Below are positions 53,056 to 61,463 of a stretch of DNA of 64,000 bases, one piece after another. The stretch lies in contig CAVPAX010000005.1 of assembly GCA_963701715.1 (NCBI GenBank), forward strand, positions 186,001 to 250,000, given 5' to 3'. Every line of letters starts with the position of its first letter. The first letter of the stretch is position 1. Origin of the DNA: Methylotenera_A sp963701715. GTDB taxonomy: Bacteria; Pseudomonadota; Gammaproteobacteria; Burkholderiales; Methylophilaceae. A program made the position numbers and the translations under genes. Below the pieces are notes generated by a model, which saw only the letters and a program-made list of their open reading frames with translations, was not told where the DNA came from and did no database searches.

Positions 53056-53808
53056 TTGATTAAAGTTTGGTCTTTACCAACCAGATTATTGCATTGGGTA
53101 TTAGCGTGTTCTTTCGCTGTAGCCTTTTATACGGCTACATCTGAGATGATGCGAAATATACATGTCTATGCCGGTTATATTGCTGGTGCGGTAATTGTCG
53201 TGCGCTGGTTTTATGGTTTCTTAATGAAAGATTTTTCCGCATTCCGTAGATTTCCGCCCAACCTTGGTGCGGGATTTGCCTACATTACGAATATTCTAAC
53301 CGGCAAGGCAAAGCGTTATCTAGGACATAATCCTGCGGGAGCTTTAGCTATTTATGCGATTCTGACGCTTGGGTCGTTCACCATCATTACCGGTTACATG
53401 TCTTTCAACGAGATCGTATTGCCATTCGGTTTGATTGATGAAGACAGAATAAAAGACTTCCATAAGTTTGTCGCTGATGCTTGGCTTGGGGTGGTTGGGC
53501 TGCACATTATAGGAGTGGTTGTCGGTAGTCTGGCTCATAGGGAAAACCTTGTGCTTGCAATGATAACCGGGTACAAGCGCAGGCGTCTGCCTGACATCGG
53601 CAGATTCTCGCCACCGGTTACTGCAGGCGTTGAGATTTCTGATGAGCTGCGTATGCAATATATCGAAGAAGCTGCTTATTACATTGCAGAGCGTAAGGGT
53701 TTTCAAGGCGAGCATTCCTGGGATGACTGGTTGCAGGCTGAGAAAGAAGTTGAACGTATGTTAAAAAAACTAAGTAATAATAATTCAAAGAGTTATAGCA
53801 ACTCATAA
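53056..53808 (+). CDS. Cytochrome b561 with C-terminal DUF2934 domain
   Basis: A 250-residue protein. Four membrane helices are predicted within residues about 10-170. Haem-ligand His candidates lie in RLLHWVLACSF, NIHVYAGYIAG and WLGVVGLHIIGVV. GHNPAGALAIYAIL is the b561 signature. Residues about 195-230 (QYIEEAAYYIAERKGFQGEH) form a DUF2934-like domain, a soluble module of unknown role. The start is the TTG at 53056, with GAGGAG six bases upstream; an ATG at 53029 has none. It resembles the cytochrome at 21727 and may be a paralogue. Confidence 0.82.
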   Translation: MIKVWSLPTRLLHWVLACSFAVAFYTATSEMMRNIHVYAGYIAGAVIVVRWFYGFLMKDFSAFRRFPPNLGAGFAYITNILTGKAKRYLGHNPAGALAIYAILTLGSFTIITGYMSFNEIVLPFGLIDEDRIKDFHKFVADAWLGVVGLHIIGVVVGSLAHRENLVLAMITGYKRRRLPDIGRFSPPVTAGVEISDELRMQYIEEAAYYIAERKGFQGEHSWDDWLQAEKEVERMLKKLSNNNSKSYSNS

Positions 53809-53836
53809 CAAACTGATTCTGTGATTTATAAAAATA

Positions 53837-53854
53837 ACATATTGATATCAATGT
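53837..53854. other. Palindrome in the b561-ccm gap
   Basis: ACATATTGATATCAATGTG contains the perfect 12-base palindrome ATTGATATCAAT (53841-53852). There is no T run, so it is not a terminator. It might be an operator. The rest of the 285-base gap has no gene. Confidence 0.4.
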
Positions 53855-54035
53855 GTTAAAGTAAATTCAAAGCCGTTTCTCTTTATCCATATGAAAAACT
53901 TGATGATCGGATCACGTTTTTCTTAGTCTTTAATTCGTTTCGTATCGTGAAAACATATCAAAATTTATCTGATTCGGAAATGAGGGGGAAAGTGAATTTC
54001 TATAGCACGTCTTTCGATGCCAGAGGCTAGTTGTA

Positions 54036-54044
54036 TGGCATAAT
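54036..54044 (+). promoter_or_regulatory. Candidate extended -10 promoter of ccmA
   Basis: TG-G-CATAAT forms an extended -10, 50 bases before the ccmA ATG. No -35 is convincing. Confidence 0.45.
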
Positions 54045-54062
54045 GCGGGATTACGAAAATAG

Positions 54063-54085
54063 ATTGTTCTGAAATCAAGAACAAT
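54063..54085 (+). promoter_or_regulatory. Hairpin abutting the ccmA ribosome site
   Basis: ATTGTTCT and AGAACAAT are perfect eight-base arms with a seven-base loop. The GGAGG ribosome site starts at the next base (54086) and the ATG is at 54094. The stem could modulate ribosome access or be a protein site on DNA. Confidence 0.5.
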
Positions 54086-54093
54086 GGAGGCGG

Positions 54094-54735
54094 ATGGAAT
54101 TCTTGGTGACAAATCATATGCTTACCGTTATTAATTTAGTTGGTGTTCGCGGTGAGAGATTGTTGTATGAAAAACTAAACTTTAGTTTATCAAACGGTAC
54201 AGTGCTTTACCTTCAAGGCGCGAATGGCACTGGTAAAACAACGCTTTTGCGCACCATTTGCGGATTATCTAAACCATATGAGGGCAGTGTGAACTGGTGC
54301 GGTGAAGATATCAATGTGCTGGCAGAAGATTATTACAAGCATGTGTTGTATATAGGACATTTGCCGGGGATTAAAGAAGACTTGACCGCTCTAGAAAACT
54401 TGCAGTTCTCGCTTGCATTATCCGGTGCACAATTTAATCTTAATCAGGCAACAGAAGTGCTTAAGTTGCTCGGTTTAGCAAAAGGGTTGAATCTACCCAC
54501 GCGTATGTTGTCACAAGGCCAGAAGCGACGTGTGGCGCTTGCACGCTTGTGGTTACAGGATTCGCCACTATGGATTCTGGATGAGCCTTTTACTGCCTTG
54601 GATGCAAGCGCGACGGACTTGCTAAAGCAAAAAATCGAAGCTTTTGCAAATGATGGCGGCATTGTTATTATGACGACGCACCAAGAAGTTGAGGTGCATG
54701 TGCCCAAGCTTGAACAATTGTGTCTTGATGCATAA
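54094..54735 (+). CDS. ccmA: Haem exporter ATP-binding protein CcmA
   Basis: ATPase of the CcmABCD complex, which releases holo-CcmE for cytochrome c maturation. The protein has 213 residues. Walker A is LQGANGTGKTTLLRTICG, the signature RMLSQGQKRRVALARLWL, Walker B LWILDEPFTALD, and the switch His MTTHQEVEV. The ATG at 54094 has GGAGG upstream; a second ATG lies eight codons in. First gene of the ccm operon. Confidence 0.95.
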   Translation: MEFLVTNHMLTVINLVGVRGERLLYEKLNFSLSNGTVLYLQGANGTGKTTLLRTICGLSKPYEGSVNWCGEDINVLAEDYYKHVLYIGHLPGIKEDLTALENLQFSLALSGAQFNLNQATEVLKLLGLAKGLNLPTRMLSQGQKRRVALARLWLQDSPLWILDEPFTALDASATDLLKQKIEAFANDGGIVIMTTHQEVEVHVPKLEQLCLDA

Positions 54736-54767
54736 AAGTTGCACAAAAGAATGGGCATGGATTTTTA

Positions 54768-55481
54768 ATGATAGAAAATAAATTAAAAGCCAAATCGGCT
54801 AAAAATCTCAGCACATTTTCTGTACTTTATCGGATTTTAGCTAGAGATGTCCAGGTGGCGTTAAGACGCCAATCGGACGTGACAGCAGTTTTTTTCTTTT
54901 TTATTATTGCTGCTAGTTTGTTTCCGTTAGGTTCGGGTGCAGATCCGAAACTTTTGAACGCAATGGCACCAAGCGTTTTATGGGTTACTGCGTTGTTGTC
55001 ATGCATGCTTTCGCTCTCAAGAATGTTTTTGAGCGATTATGCTGACGGTACATTGGAGCAGATGATGCTTTCCAATCAGCCTACAGTGCTGATTGTATTG
55101 ATGAAAATATTAGCGCACTGGATGCTATCGGGTTTGCCGTTGATATTCGTAGCGCCGCTGATTGGTTTACAGTTTAATCTATCAGGTGAACAGTTGCAGA
55201 TACTTGCATTGTCGTTATTAATGGGAACATTGGCATTAAGCCTGATAGGCAGTATCGGAGCCGCATTAACATTGGGTATCCGCGGTACAGGCGTGCTGAT
55301 CGCCATATTGGTGCTGCCGTTATATATTCCAGTGTTGGTATTTGGTGCTGGCGCAGTAAATGCGGTTTCAATAGGTATGAGCCCTAATGGGGCGCTATCA
55401 CTGCTTGGCGCAGTATTAACAATGGCACTGGTTTTTGCACCGCTTGCGTCTGCTGCTGCGTTGAAGATAGCGTTAGAATAG
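54768..55481 (+). CDS. ccmB: Haem exporter membrane protein CcmB
   Basis: Membrane partner of CcmA. The protein has 237 residues with six predicted helices. It contains RRQSDVTAVFFFFIIAASLF, LSRMFLSDYADGTLEQMMLS and PLYIPVLVFGAGAV, all typical. It begins 32 bases after ccmA. Confidence 0.94.
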   Translation: MIENKLKAKSAKNLSTFSVLYRILARDVQVALRRQSDVTAVFFFFIIAASLFPLGSGADPKLLNAMAPSVLWVTALLSCMLSLSRMFLSDYADGTLEQMMLSNQPTVLIVLMKILAHWMLSGLPLIFVAPLIGLQFNLSGEQLQILALSLLMGTLALSLIGSIGAALTLGIRGTGVLIAILVLPLYIPVLVFGAGAVNAVSIGMSPNGALSLLGAVLTMALVFAPLASAAALKIALE

Positions 55482-55507
55482 GCGTGGTATAATTACCCAC
55501 AAAAAAG

Positions 55508-56257
55508 ATGATAAGAAATATGGAAACAAAGACAGGCATCAATTGGCTCAAATATGCGTCACCTAAAACCTTTTATCCATTTGCGGGCAAGCTTATTCCA
55601 TGGTGTGCAGCAGGCGCTGCGGTGCTGATTGCATATGGTTTGTATCTTGGATTGCTAGTGGCACCAACTGATTTCCAACAAGGAGAAGGTTACCGCATTA
55701 TTTTTGTGCATGTACCAGCTGCCTGGTTTTCCATGTTTTTATATCTGCTGATGGCGATGTACGCTGGTCTGGGTCTAGTACTAAATGCCCGATTATCCTA
55801 CATGATGGCTACTGCTATTGCACCAACTGGTGCCATGTTTACGGTGGTCGCGCTCGTGACAGGTTCGTTATGGGGCAAGCCGATGTGGGGTGCTTGGTGG
55901 GTGTGGGATGCCAGATTGACTTCCGAGTTAATTTTATTGTTTTTATATATCGGTTATTTCTCATTGCAGGCCGCGATAGATGATAAAAGCCGTGCCGATA
56001 AAGCCAGTGCTGTACTGGCGCTGGTGGGGGCAATCAATGTGCCGATCATTTATTTCTCGGTGAAGTGGTGGAACACCTTACACCAAGGCGCTTCTGTCAG
56101 CTTAACTAAAGCACCAGCGATGGCAGCGATAATGTTGCAAGGTATGTTAATTATGGCGATTGGTTTCTGGTTGTACAGCATTGCTGTAATTTTGATTCGT
56201 GTGCGTTGCGAGATTCTGGAGCGCGACAGCAAAGCCGCCATGATTAGACAAGATTAA
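55508..56257 (+). CDS. ccmC: Haem handling protein CcmC
   Basis: Inner-membrane protein that loads haem onto CcmE. The protein has 249 residues, or 245 from the ATG at 55520. Six helices are predicted. The tryptophan-rich haem loop is WGKPMWGAWWVWDARLTSEL. The flanking haem-ligand His lie in IIFVHVPAAWFSM and WWNTLHQGASV. Confidence 0.95.
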   Translation: MIRNMETKTGINWLKYASPKTFYPFAGKLIPWCAAGAAVLIAYGLYLGLLVAPTDFQQGEGYRIIFVHVPAAWFSMFLYLLMAMYAGLGLVLNARLSYMMATAIAPTGAMFTVVALVTGSLWGKPMWGAWWVWDARLTSELILLFLYIGYFSLQAAIDDKSRADKASAVLALVGAINVPIIYFSVKWWNTLHQGASVSLTKAPAMAAIMLQGMLIMAIGFWLYSIAVILIRVRCEILERDSKAAMIRQD

Positions 56258-56272
56258 AGTAGAGGTAAAAGT

Positions 56273-56434
56273 ATGCATTGGCAAAATTTTAGCGAGTTTA
56301 TCGCAATGGGTGGATACGGATTTTATGTCTGGGGCTCATTTGGTGTGACTTTTTTGGCGATGGGATTAGAGCTGTGGTTGCTTCACAAGCGTCATCAGCG
56401 CATTGCCCAAGCAGTAAGACAAGAAGCAATTTAG
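56273..56434 (+). CDS. ccmD: Haem exporter small protein CcmD
   Basis: A 53-residue protein. The ATG at 56273 follows an AGAGG ribosome site. The N-terminus MHWQNFSEFIAMGGYGFYVW is the CcmD signature (the Tyr and MGGYGxYVW motif). One membrane helix (VTFLAMGLELWLL) and a basic C-terminal tail (HKRHQR) follow. It is found between ccmC and ccmE, as expected. CcmD helps release holo-CcmE. Confidence 0.9.
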   Translation: MHWQNFSEFIAMGGYGFYVWGSFGVTFLAMGLELWLLHKRHQRIAQAVRQEAI

Positions 56435-56449
56435 TTAGAGGTCATTTGT

Positions 56450-56899
56450 ATGAAAGCACGTCACAAACGATTTGGTTTAATTGCAGTTGGGCTGCTGCTG
56501 CTGGTTATTGCAGCTGTGCTCATCACCAAATCCTTCCGCAGCAATCTTGTATTTTTCTTTTCGCCCACGCAAGTTGAGAAAGGTGAAGCACCCAAATCAG
56601 GTAGCTTCAGAATTGGTGGCTTGGTTGAAAGTGGAAGCTTAAAGCGCATGCCGGATGGCTTGCATGTCCAATTTAAAATAACTGATACCGCAAAAAGTAT
56701 ACCGGTACAGTACAAGGGTATTTTGCCGGATTTATTCAAGGAAGGTAAAGGCGTGGTTGCAGAAGGCAAGTTAAATAAAAATGGATTGTTTGAAGCTGAT
56801 CAAGTACTTGCAAAACATGATGAAAACTATATGCCACCAGAGGCCGCCGCCGCACTCGAGGCCGCTAAAGCCAATAAAGCTAAAGGGGAAGCACAGTGA
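56450..56899 (+). CDS. ccmE: Cytochrome c maturation haem chaperone CcmE
   Basis: Periplasmic haem carrier, 149 residues. An N-terminal anchor helix (about 8-28) is followed by an OB fold (FRIGGLVESGSLKRMPDGLH, VQYKGILPDLFKEGKGVVAE). The haem-binding His lies in VLAKHDENYMPPE (HxxxY type). A Lys/Ala tail follows. The stop overlaps ccmF by four bases (GTGA). Confidence 0.95.
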   Translation: MKARHKRFGLIAVGLLLLVIAAVLITKSFRSNLVFFFSPTQVEKGEAPKSGSFRIGGLVESGSLKRMPDGLHVQFKITDTAKSIPVQYKGILPDLFKEGKGVVAEGKLNKNGLFEADQVLAKHDENYMPPEAAAALEAAKANKAKGEAQ

Positions 56900-58884
56900 T
56901 TCCGGAAATAGGTCAGTTATCGCTTATTCTTGCATTTTGTTTTGCAATTATTCAGGGTATTTTGCCGTTGATAGGCGTATGGAAAAATAACGCTACACTA
57001 TCAAACTTTGCCGTGCCTGCAGCACGTGCGCAATTTGTGTTTATTGCACTGGCTTTTATTTGCCTGGGTTATTCATTTTATGCCAATGATTTCTCGGTGT
57101 TGTATGTTGCATCCAACTCTAACTCGCATTTGCCGTTAGTCTATCGTCTGGCAGCTGTGTGGGGCGGTCATGAAGGCTCAATGCTGCTATGGGTGAGCAT
57201 TTTAGCCGTGTGGACGATGGCGGTGACTATGTTTGCCAAGGGACTTCCCAAGAGTTTTAGAATCCGATTGATTGCCGTCATGGGTTTGGTGAGCGTTGGT
57301 TTCCTCGCATTTATCATATTTACTTCCAACCCATTCGAGCGCCTGGTCCCAGCCGCACTGGATGGCCGCGACCTGAATCCGTTGTTGCAAGACCCGGGCA
57401 TGGTATTTCATCCGCCCGTGCTTTACATGGGCTATGTCGGTTTCTCAGTAGCGTTTGCGTTTGCGATTGCGGCGTTGCTGGATGGTCGTCTGGATGTCAC
57501 ATGGGCGCGCTGGACTCGGCCATGGACCACCGTGGCCTGGGTGTTCCTTACTTTGGGCATCGCTTTCGGCAGCGAATGGGCTTATTACGAGCTAGGCTGG
57601 GGCGGCTGGTGGTTCTGGGATGCTGTTGAAAACGCTTCCTTCATGCCTTGGCTGATCGGCACGGCGCTCATTCACTCGCTCGCTGTGACTGAAAAGCGTG
57701 ATGCTTTTAAAGTATGGACAGTGTTGCTTTCTATCTGCGCATTTTCGTTAAGTTTGTTAGGAACTTTCCTGGTGCGTTCAGGCGTGCTTACCTCGGTGCA
57801 TGCTTTTGCGACTGATCCTGGGCGTGGCTTGTTTATCCTGATTTATTTGGTCGTAGTGATTGGCGGCGCATTATTGCTATTTGCACTTAGGGCGCCAACC
57901 GTTGGCCTGGGTGAGAGATTTGATGTGGTTTCGCGAGAATCCATGTTGTTAGCCAATAACGTGGTACTTGCGGCAGCGGCAAGCTCCGTCTTGCTTGGCA
58001 CGATGTATCCCTTGCTGATGGATGCGCTTGGCGCAGGCAAAATCTCGGTAGGCCCGCCATATTTTGATGCGGTATTTGTCGCCATTATGGTTCCCGGCAT
58101 ATTTTTGATGGGCTTGGGCCCGTTAGCAAAATGGAAAAAAACCAGTTTGCCAGAAATAGGTACTCGTCTGCGCGTGGCAGCAGTAATTAGCGTGGTTTCT
58201 GCATTATTAGTGCCTTCTGTCATGGGCAAACTTACCTTAATGGCGGCTGTAGGCGTGTTTTTGGGCATTTGGGTGATGAGTACCAGCTTAATTTTGTTGG
58301 GGAACAGAATCAAAACAAGACAGGCGGCGGTACCCAATTTAATCGAAAACCTGAAGGGCATCCCGCTGGCGTTTTATGCCATGCTGCTTGCCCACATTGG
58401 CATTGGCGTATTTATTTTAGGCGTGACCTTGGTAAAAGGTTATGAGTCGGAACAAGATTTGCGCATGGAAGTGAATGATGTTGCACAAATAGGCAATCTG
58501 GAATTTCGTTTTGAAGGTGCGAAAGAGGTTGCAGGGCCGAACTATTTGTCTTCGCAAGGCAAATTTATAGTCACTAGCAACAACAAGGAAGTCGCCGTGC
58601 TTCATCCGGAAAAACGTTTTTACCCGGTGCAGGGCGCCATGATGACCGAAGCGGATATTGAACCGGGCGTAATAAAAGATTTATATGTTTCTCTAGGTGA
58701 ACCGTTGGAAAATGGCGCTTGGAGTGTAAGAATTTACATCAAGCCTTTCGTGCGATGGATATGGGCTGGCTGTATCTTAATGGCGCTAGGCGGGGTTTTG
58801 GCCTTCTCAGACCGTCGTTATCGCGTTGTGAACAAAAAGAACACAAAGGAAACGCAAGATTTACAAGAGGCTTTTGAGTCATGA
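56896..58884 (+). CDS. ccmF: Haem lyase subunit CcmF
   Basis: Attaches haem to apocytochrome c. The protein has 662 residues with about 15 helices. The WWD loop is GWGGWWFWDAVENASFMPWL. Other family signatures are VWGGHEGSMLLWV and PVLYMGYVGFSVAFAFAIAA, with His such as HPPVLYMG and LIHSLAVT. Start GTG, overlapping ccmE. The stop overlaps ccmG (ATGA). Confidence 0.96.
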   Translation: MIPEIGQLSLILAFCFAIIQGILPLIGVWKNNATLSNFAVPAARAQFVFIALAFICLGYSFYANDFSVLYVASNSNSHLPLVYRLAAVWGGHEGSMLLWVSILAVWTMAVTMFAKGLPKSFRIRLIAVMGLVSVGFLAFIIFTSNPFERLVPAALDGRDLNPLLQDPGMVFHPPVLYMGYVGFSVAFAFAIAALLDGRLDVTWARWTRPWTTVAWVFLTLGIAFGSEWAYYELGWGGWWFWDAVENASFMPWLIGTALIHSLAVTEKRDAFKVWTVLLSICAFSLSLLGTFLVRSGVLTSVHAFATDPGRGLFILIYLVVVIGGALLLFALRAPTVGLGERFDVVSRESMLLANNVVLAAAASSVLLGTMYPLLMDALGAGKISVGPPYFDAVFVAIMVPGIFLMGLGPLAKWKKTSLPEIGTRLRVAAVISVVSALLVPSVMGKLTLMAAVGVFLGIWVMSTSLILLGNRIKTRQAAVPNLIENLKGIPLAFYAMLLAHIGIGVFILGVTLVKGYESEQDLRMEVNDVAQIGNLEFRFEGAKEVAGPNYLSSQGKFIVTSNNKEVAVLHPEKRFYPVQGAMMTEADIEPGVIKDLYVSLGEPLENGAWSVRIYIKPFVRWIWAGCILMALGGVLAFSDRRYRVVNKKNTKETQDLQEAFES

Positions 58885-59414
58885 ATAGAGCGATTAAATT
58901 TTTAATACCGCTCATTTTGTTTCTTATTGCGGTAGGTTTTTTAGCCAAGGGCTTGTTTTTAGATCCCCATGAGGTACCTTCTCCTTTAGTGGGAAAACCC
59001 GCGCCCAGATTTCAGGCGCCTATTTTAGGTGAGGGCAGCAAAACATTTTCCAGTGAAGAAATGAAAGGCAAAGTATGGCTGCTAAATGTATGGGCATCTT
59101 GGTGTCCTGCCTGCCGCGATGAGCATCCGGTATTGATGGCTATGGCAAAGACTGGTCAAATAGCCATCTATGGGCTCGATTATAAAGATACCGATGCCGA
59201 AGCACAGGCGGTGCTTAAGGAACATGGTAATCCATATAATACAGTTGCTACTGATGCTGATGGCAAGATTGGCATTGATTATGGTGTGTACGGCGTACCA
59301 GAAACTTACGTGATTGATAAAGCCGGTGTGATTCGTTATAAACAGATCGGCCCGATTACAGAAGAGATTCTGCTTACAAAAATTGTGCCCTTGTTGAAAG
59401 AACTGGAACGATGA
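58881..59414 (+). CDS. ccmG: Thiol:disulfide interchange protein CcmG/DsbE
   Basis: Membrane-anchored thioredoxin that keeps apocytochrome Cys reduced. The protein has 177 residues. An N-terminal anchor (about 5-25) precedes KGKVWLLNVWASWCPACRDE, whose CPAC is the redox motif. The cis-Pro lies in YGVYGVPETYVID. Overlaps the genes on both sides by four bases. Confidence 0.95.
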   Translation: MNRAIKFLIPLILFLIAVGFLAKGLFLDPHEVPSPLVGKPAPRFQAPILGEGSKTFSSEEMKGKVWLLNVWASWCPACRDEHPVLMAMAKTGQIAIYGLDYKDTDAEAQAVLKEHGNPYNTVATDADGKIGIDYGVYGVPETYVIDKAGVIRYKQIGPITEEILLTKIVPLLKELER

Positions 59415-59770
59415 AGAAGTTGCTGTTGATATTTTTGCTGGTCTCAGGTACAGCATTCGCGGGCGAAGCAAAACCTTTGGCTGAAGATCCCGCACTGGAA
59501 GCGCGGCTCAAGGCAATGTCACAAGAGCTGCGTTGTTTGGTCTGTCAAAATCAAACACTTGCGGACTCTGATGCACCACTAGCTGAAGACTTGCGTAGAG
59601 AAATCCGTACGCAAATGCGTGAAGGAAAGAGTGATCAAGAGGTGATTGATTATCTGGTTGCACGTTATGGTGATTTTGTGCGCTATCGTCCGCCAGTTAA
59701 TAGTCACACAGCATTGCTGTGGTTTGGGCCGTTTTTGCTGTTACTAATTGGTGGGTTTGTGCTGTTATAG
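59411..59770 (+). CDS. ccmH: Cytochrome c maturation protein CcmH (short)
   Basis: Thiol-handling partner that reduces the apocytochrome haem site. The protein has 119 residues. A signal peptide ends near residue 18 (GTAFAGEA). The redox motif is LRCLVCQNQTLADSD. QVIDYLVARYGDFVRYRPPV follows in slightly different form. The membrane helix near 100-119 is the very end of the protein, without the usual basic cytoplasmic tail. CcmI, which normally follows as a TPR protein, is not present. The ending may be natural or shortened. Confidence 0.9.
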   Translation: MKKLLLIFLLVSGTAFAGEAKPLAEDPALEARLKAMSQELRCLVCQNQTLADSDAPLAEDLRREIRTQMREGKSDQEVIDYLVARYGDFVRYRPPVNSHTALLWFGPFLLLLIGGFVLL

Positions 59771-59851
59771 AGTGCTTAAAAAGCAAGCAAGCGGCGAAAG
59801 GTTTGAGGCTGAAGATTAGTACTTTTCTATTACGACATGTTTAAAAATGAC

Positions 59852-59886
59852 GCCCTGGAAGCCGCATGGATATTGGCTTGCAGGGC
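59852..59886. repeat. Dispersed 35-nt intergenic repeat, copy B
   Basis: The stem GCCCTGGAAGCC / GGCTTGCAGGGC has one mismatch and an 11-base loop. It matches copy A (44396-44430) at 28 of 35 positions. It lies between ccmH and the FadL-type gene, which converge, so it may serve as a transcription end. Confidence 0.6.
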
Positions 59887-59906
59887 ATATATTTTAACGG
59901 TTTTGA

Positions 59907-61171
59907 TTAGAAATTATGTGTGTATTGCAAGCTTAAAATATCTACGCTGCCTTCATAATCACCGCGTACACGACCGTTCCCTGTAAGTATCTGGTTATTC
60001 ATCAATTGAAGCGTCACTAATAAATAAATGAGATAACCTACATCAAACTTAGAGGCTGGGTTACATGCCATAGCTTGCACCTAAAGATAGCCATTTTCTA
60101 TCATTGCCAGGAATGCGCGCAGTACGGAACTCGTCTTTAATTGCTTCTTCATCATACGCTAAGCCAGCACGCAATTTAATCGTATCGCTATAGTGGTAAT
60201 TGACGCCAATAGAATAGCGCATGGTGTTTTCCCAGTTTTCTGGTGTTACTGCGAGCGTAATGAGCCGTTGTCACGGTAAATCGCAAGTTCTTCAAACTGA
60301 CTCCATCGTGTCCAAGTGACGTCACCCATTAAGTCCCAAGTATCATTAAGACGGCTAAATGCACTCACTGAAAAGTTTTCCGGCAAGGTAACATCCTGCT
60401 TTTACATCTCCATTAGGAGTTGCTGGCGAATGGGATTGCGCTATAGGTCGTTAAATTTGACATCACCTTCTAGATGTTGCTCAACTTTAGAGCGATAAGC
60501 CACGCCGAAACGGGTATCAGGAGTTGACTTGATAAATTGCACCTAGGTTATATCCAAAGCCCCAATCATCACCTTTAACTTTTGACAGTTCTCTCTGCCC
60601 AGCTCCGCCTAAAGTTCACAGCGCTGGTAAGAGTTGCTTCTAGCCCACATGGCGGAAACACCAAAGCCTAATGAGAGTTGATCGTTGACTTTAAAAGCGA
60701 TGGCAGGATTAATATTAATGGTTTTTACTTCAGACTTATCTGCCTTGAAAGCGACCTAACCAATCTTCGTCATATTCAGTTTTAAGCCCAAACGGTGCAT
60801 TGACCCCAAGCCAAATTTTATGCTGTCGTTCAAGTTATTTTGAAGTACAAGTTTGGCACAAAAGCTAAATCGCCAGCATCACGGACCTTCATCACCTAGG
60901 CGGTATTCCAGCGCCAGCAACTGAACCCTTGATTGTTAAATTCTGCACTTGGTTTGATTAAATGTAATGGCACCAACTGCTTGTGTACCTTCAATATAAG
61001 TCATGCCGGCGGGGTTGAAAAATATGGTGCTGGCATCTTCAGCGATTGCCGATCCGCCCGCGTAAGCGTTGCCCATACCGCTAGCCACTTTGTTCAATTA
61101 GCGCGAAACCTGCCGCTTGTGCGGCAATTGGTGTTGTAAAAATGATAAATGTTAAGAATTATTTTTTTCAT
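59907..61171 (-). pseudogene. fadL: FadL/OmpP1-type outer-membrane transporter, many frame breaks
   Basis: Read on the minus strand from the ATG at 61171 the pieces are clearly FadL. The signal peptide start is MKKII; then come SGMGNAYAGGSAIAEDAST, IFFNPAGMTYIEGTQAVGAI, DAGDLAFVPNLYF, APFGLKTEYDEDWLGRF, TPENWENTMRYSIGVNYHYS and a typical barrel end LQYTHNF before the TAA at 59907-59909. Many single-base indels, mostly insertions, break the frame. Between the breaks the protein sequence is well conserved. FadL moves long-chain fatty acids across the outer membrane. The pattern could mean low-quality sequence rather than decay. Confidence 0.85.
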
Positions 61172-61463
61172 GACACAAGCTTCCCTTGGGTTAAATTATT
61201 TTGATTATATAAATTCATTACATCAAAGAGTTACGATGTTTCTTTATAGTAATTTATAGAGATGCAGAATTTTTACTTATTGTTATATGTAGCCAATCTA
61301 CATGAAAAAAATTATTTTTTCAAAATTATTTTCTTGAGGCAATTAATTAATAAGTCTATAGTTTTAGTCGTAATAGCTTGTAATGCAGTAACTATATGAT
61401 TTGAAATTAATAAAAAGAATGGTTATTTAGACTAACGGATAATAAATTTACTAGGAGAATAGC

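Noticed and set aside
53841..53852. ATTGATATCAAT as an FNR site
   Set aside because: An FNR site needs TTGAT-N4-ATCAA; here the halves touch without a spacer.
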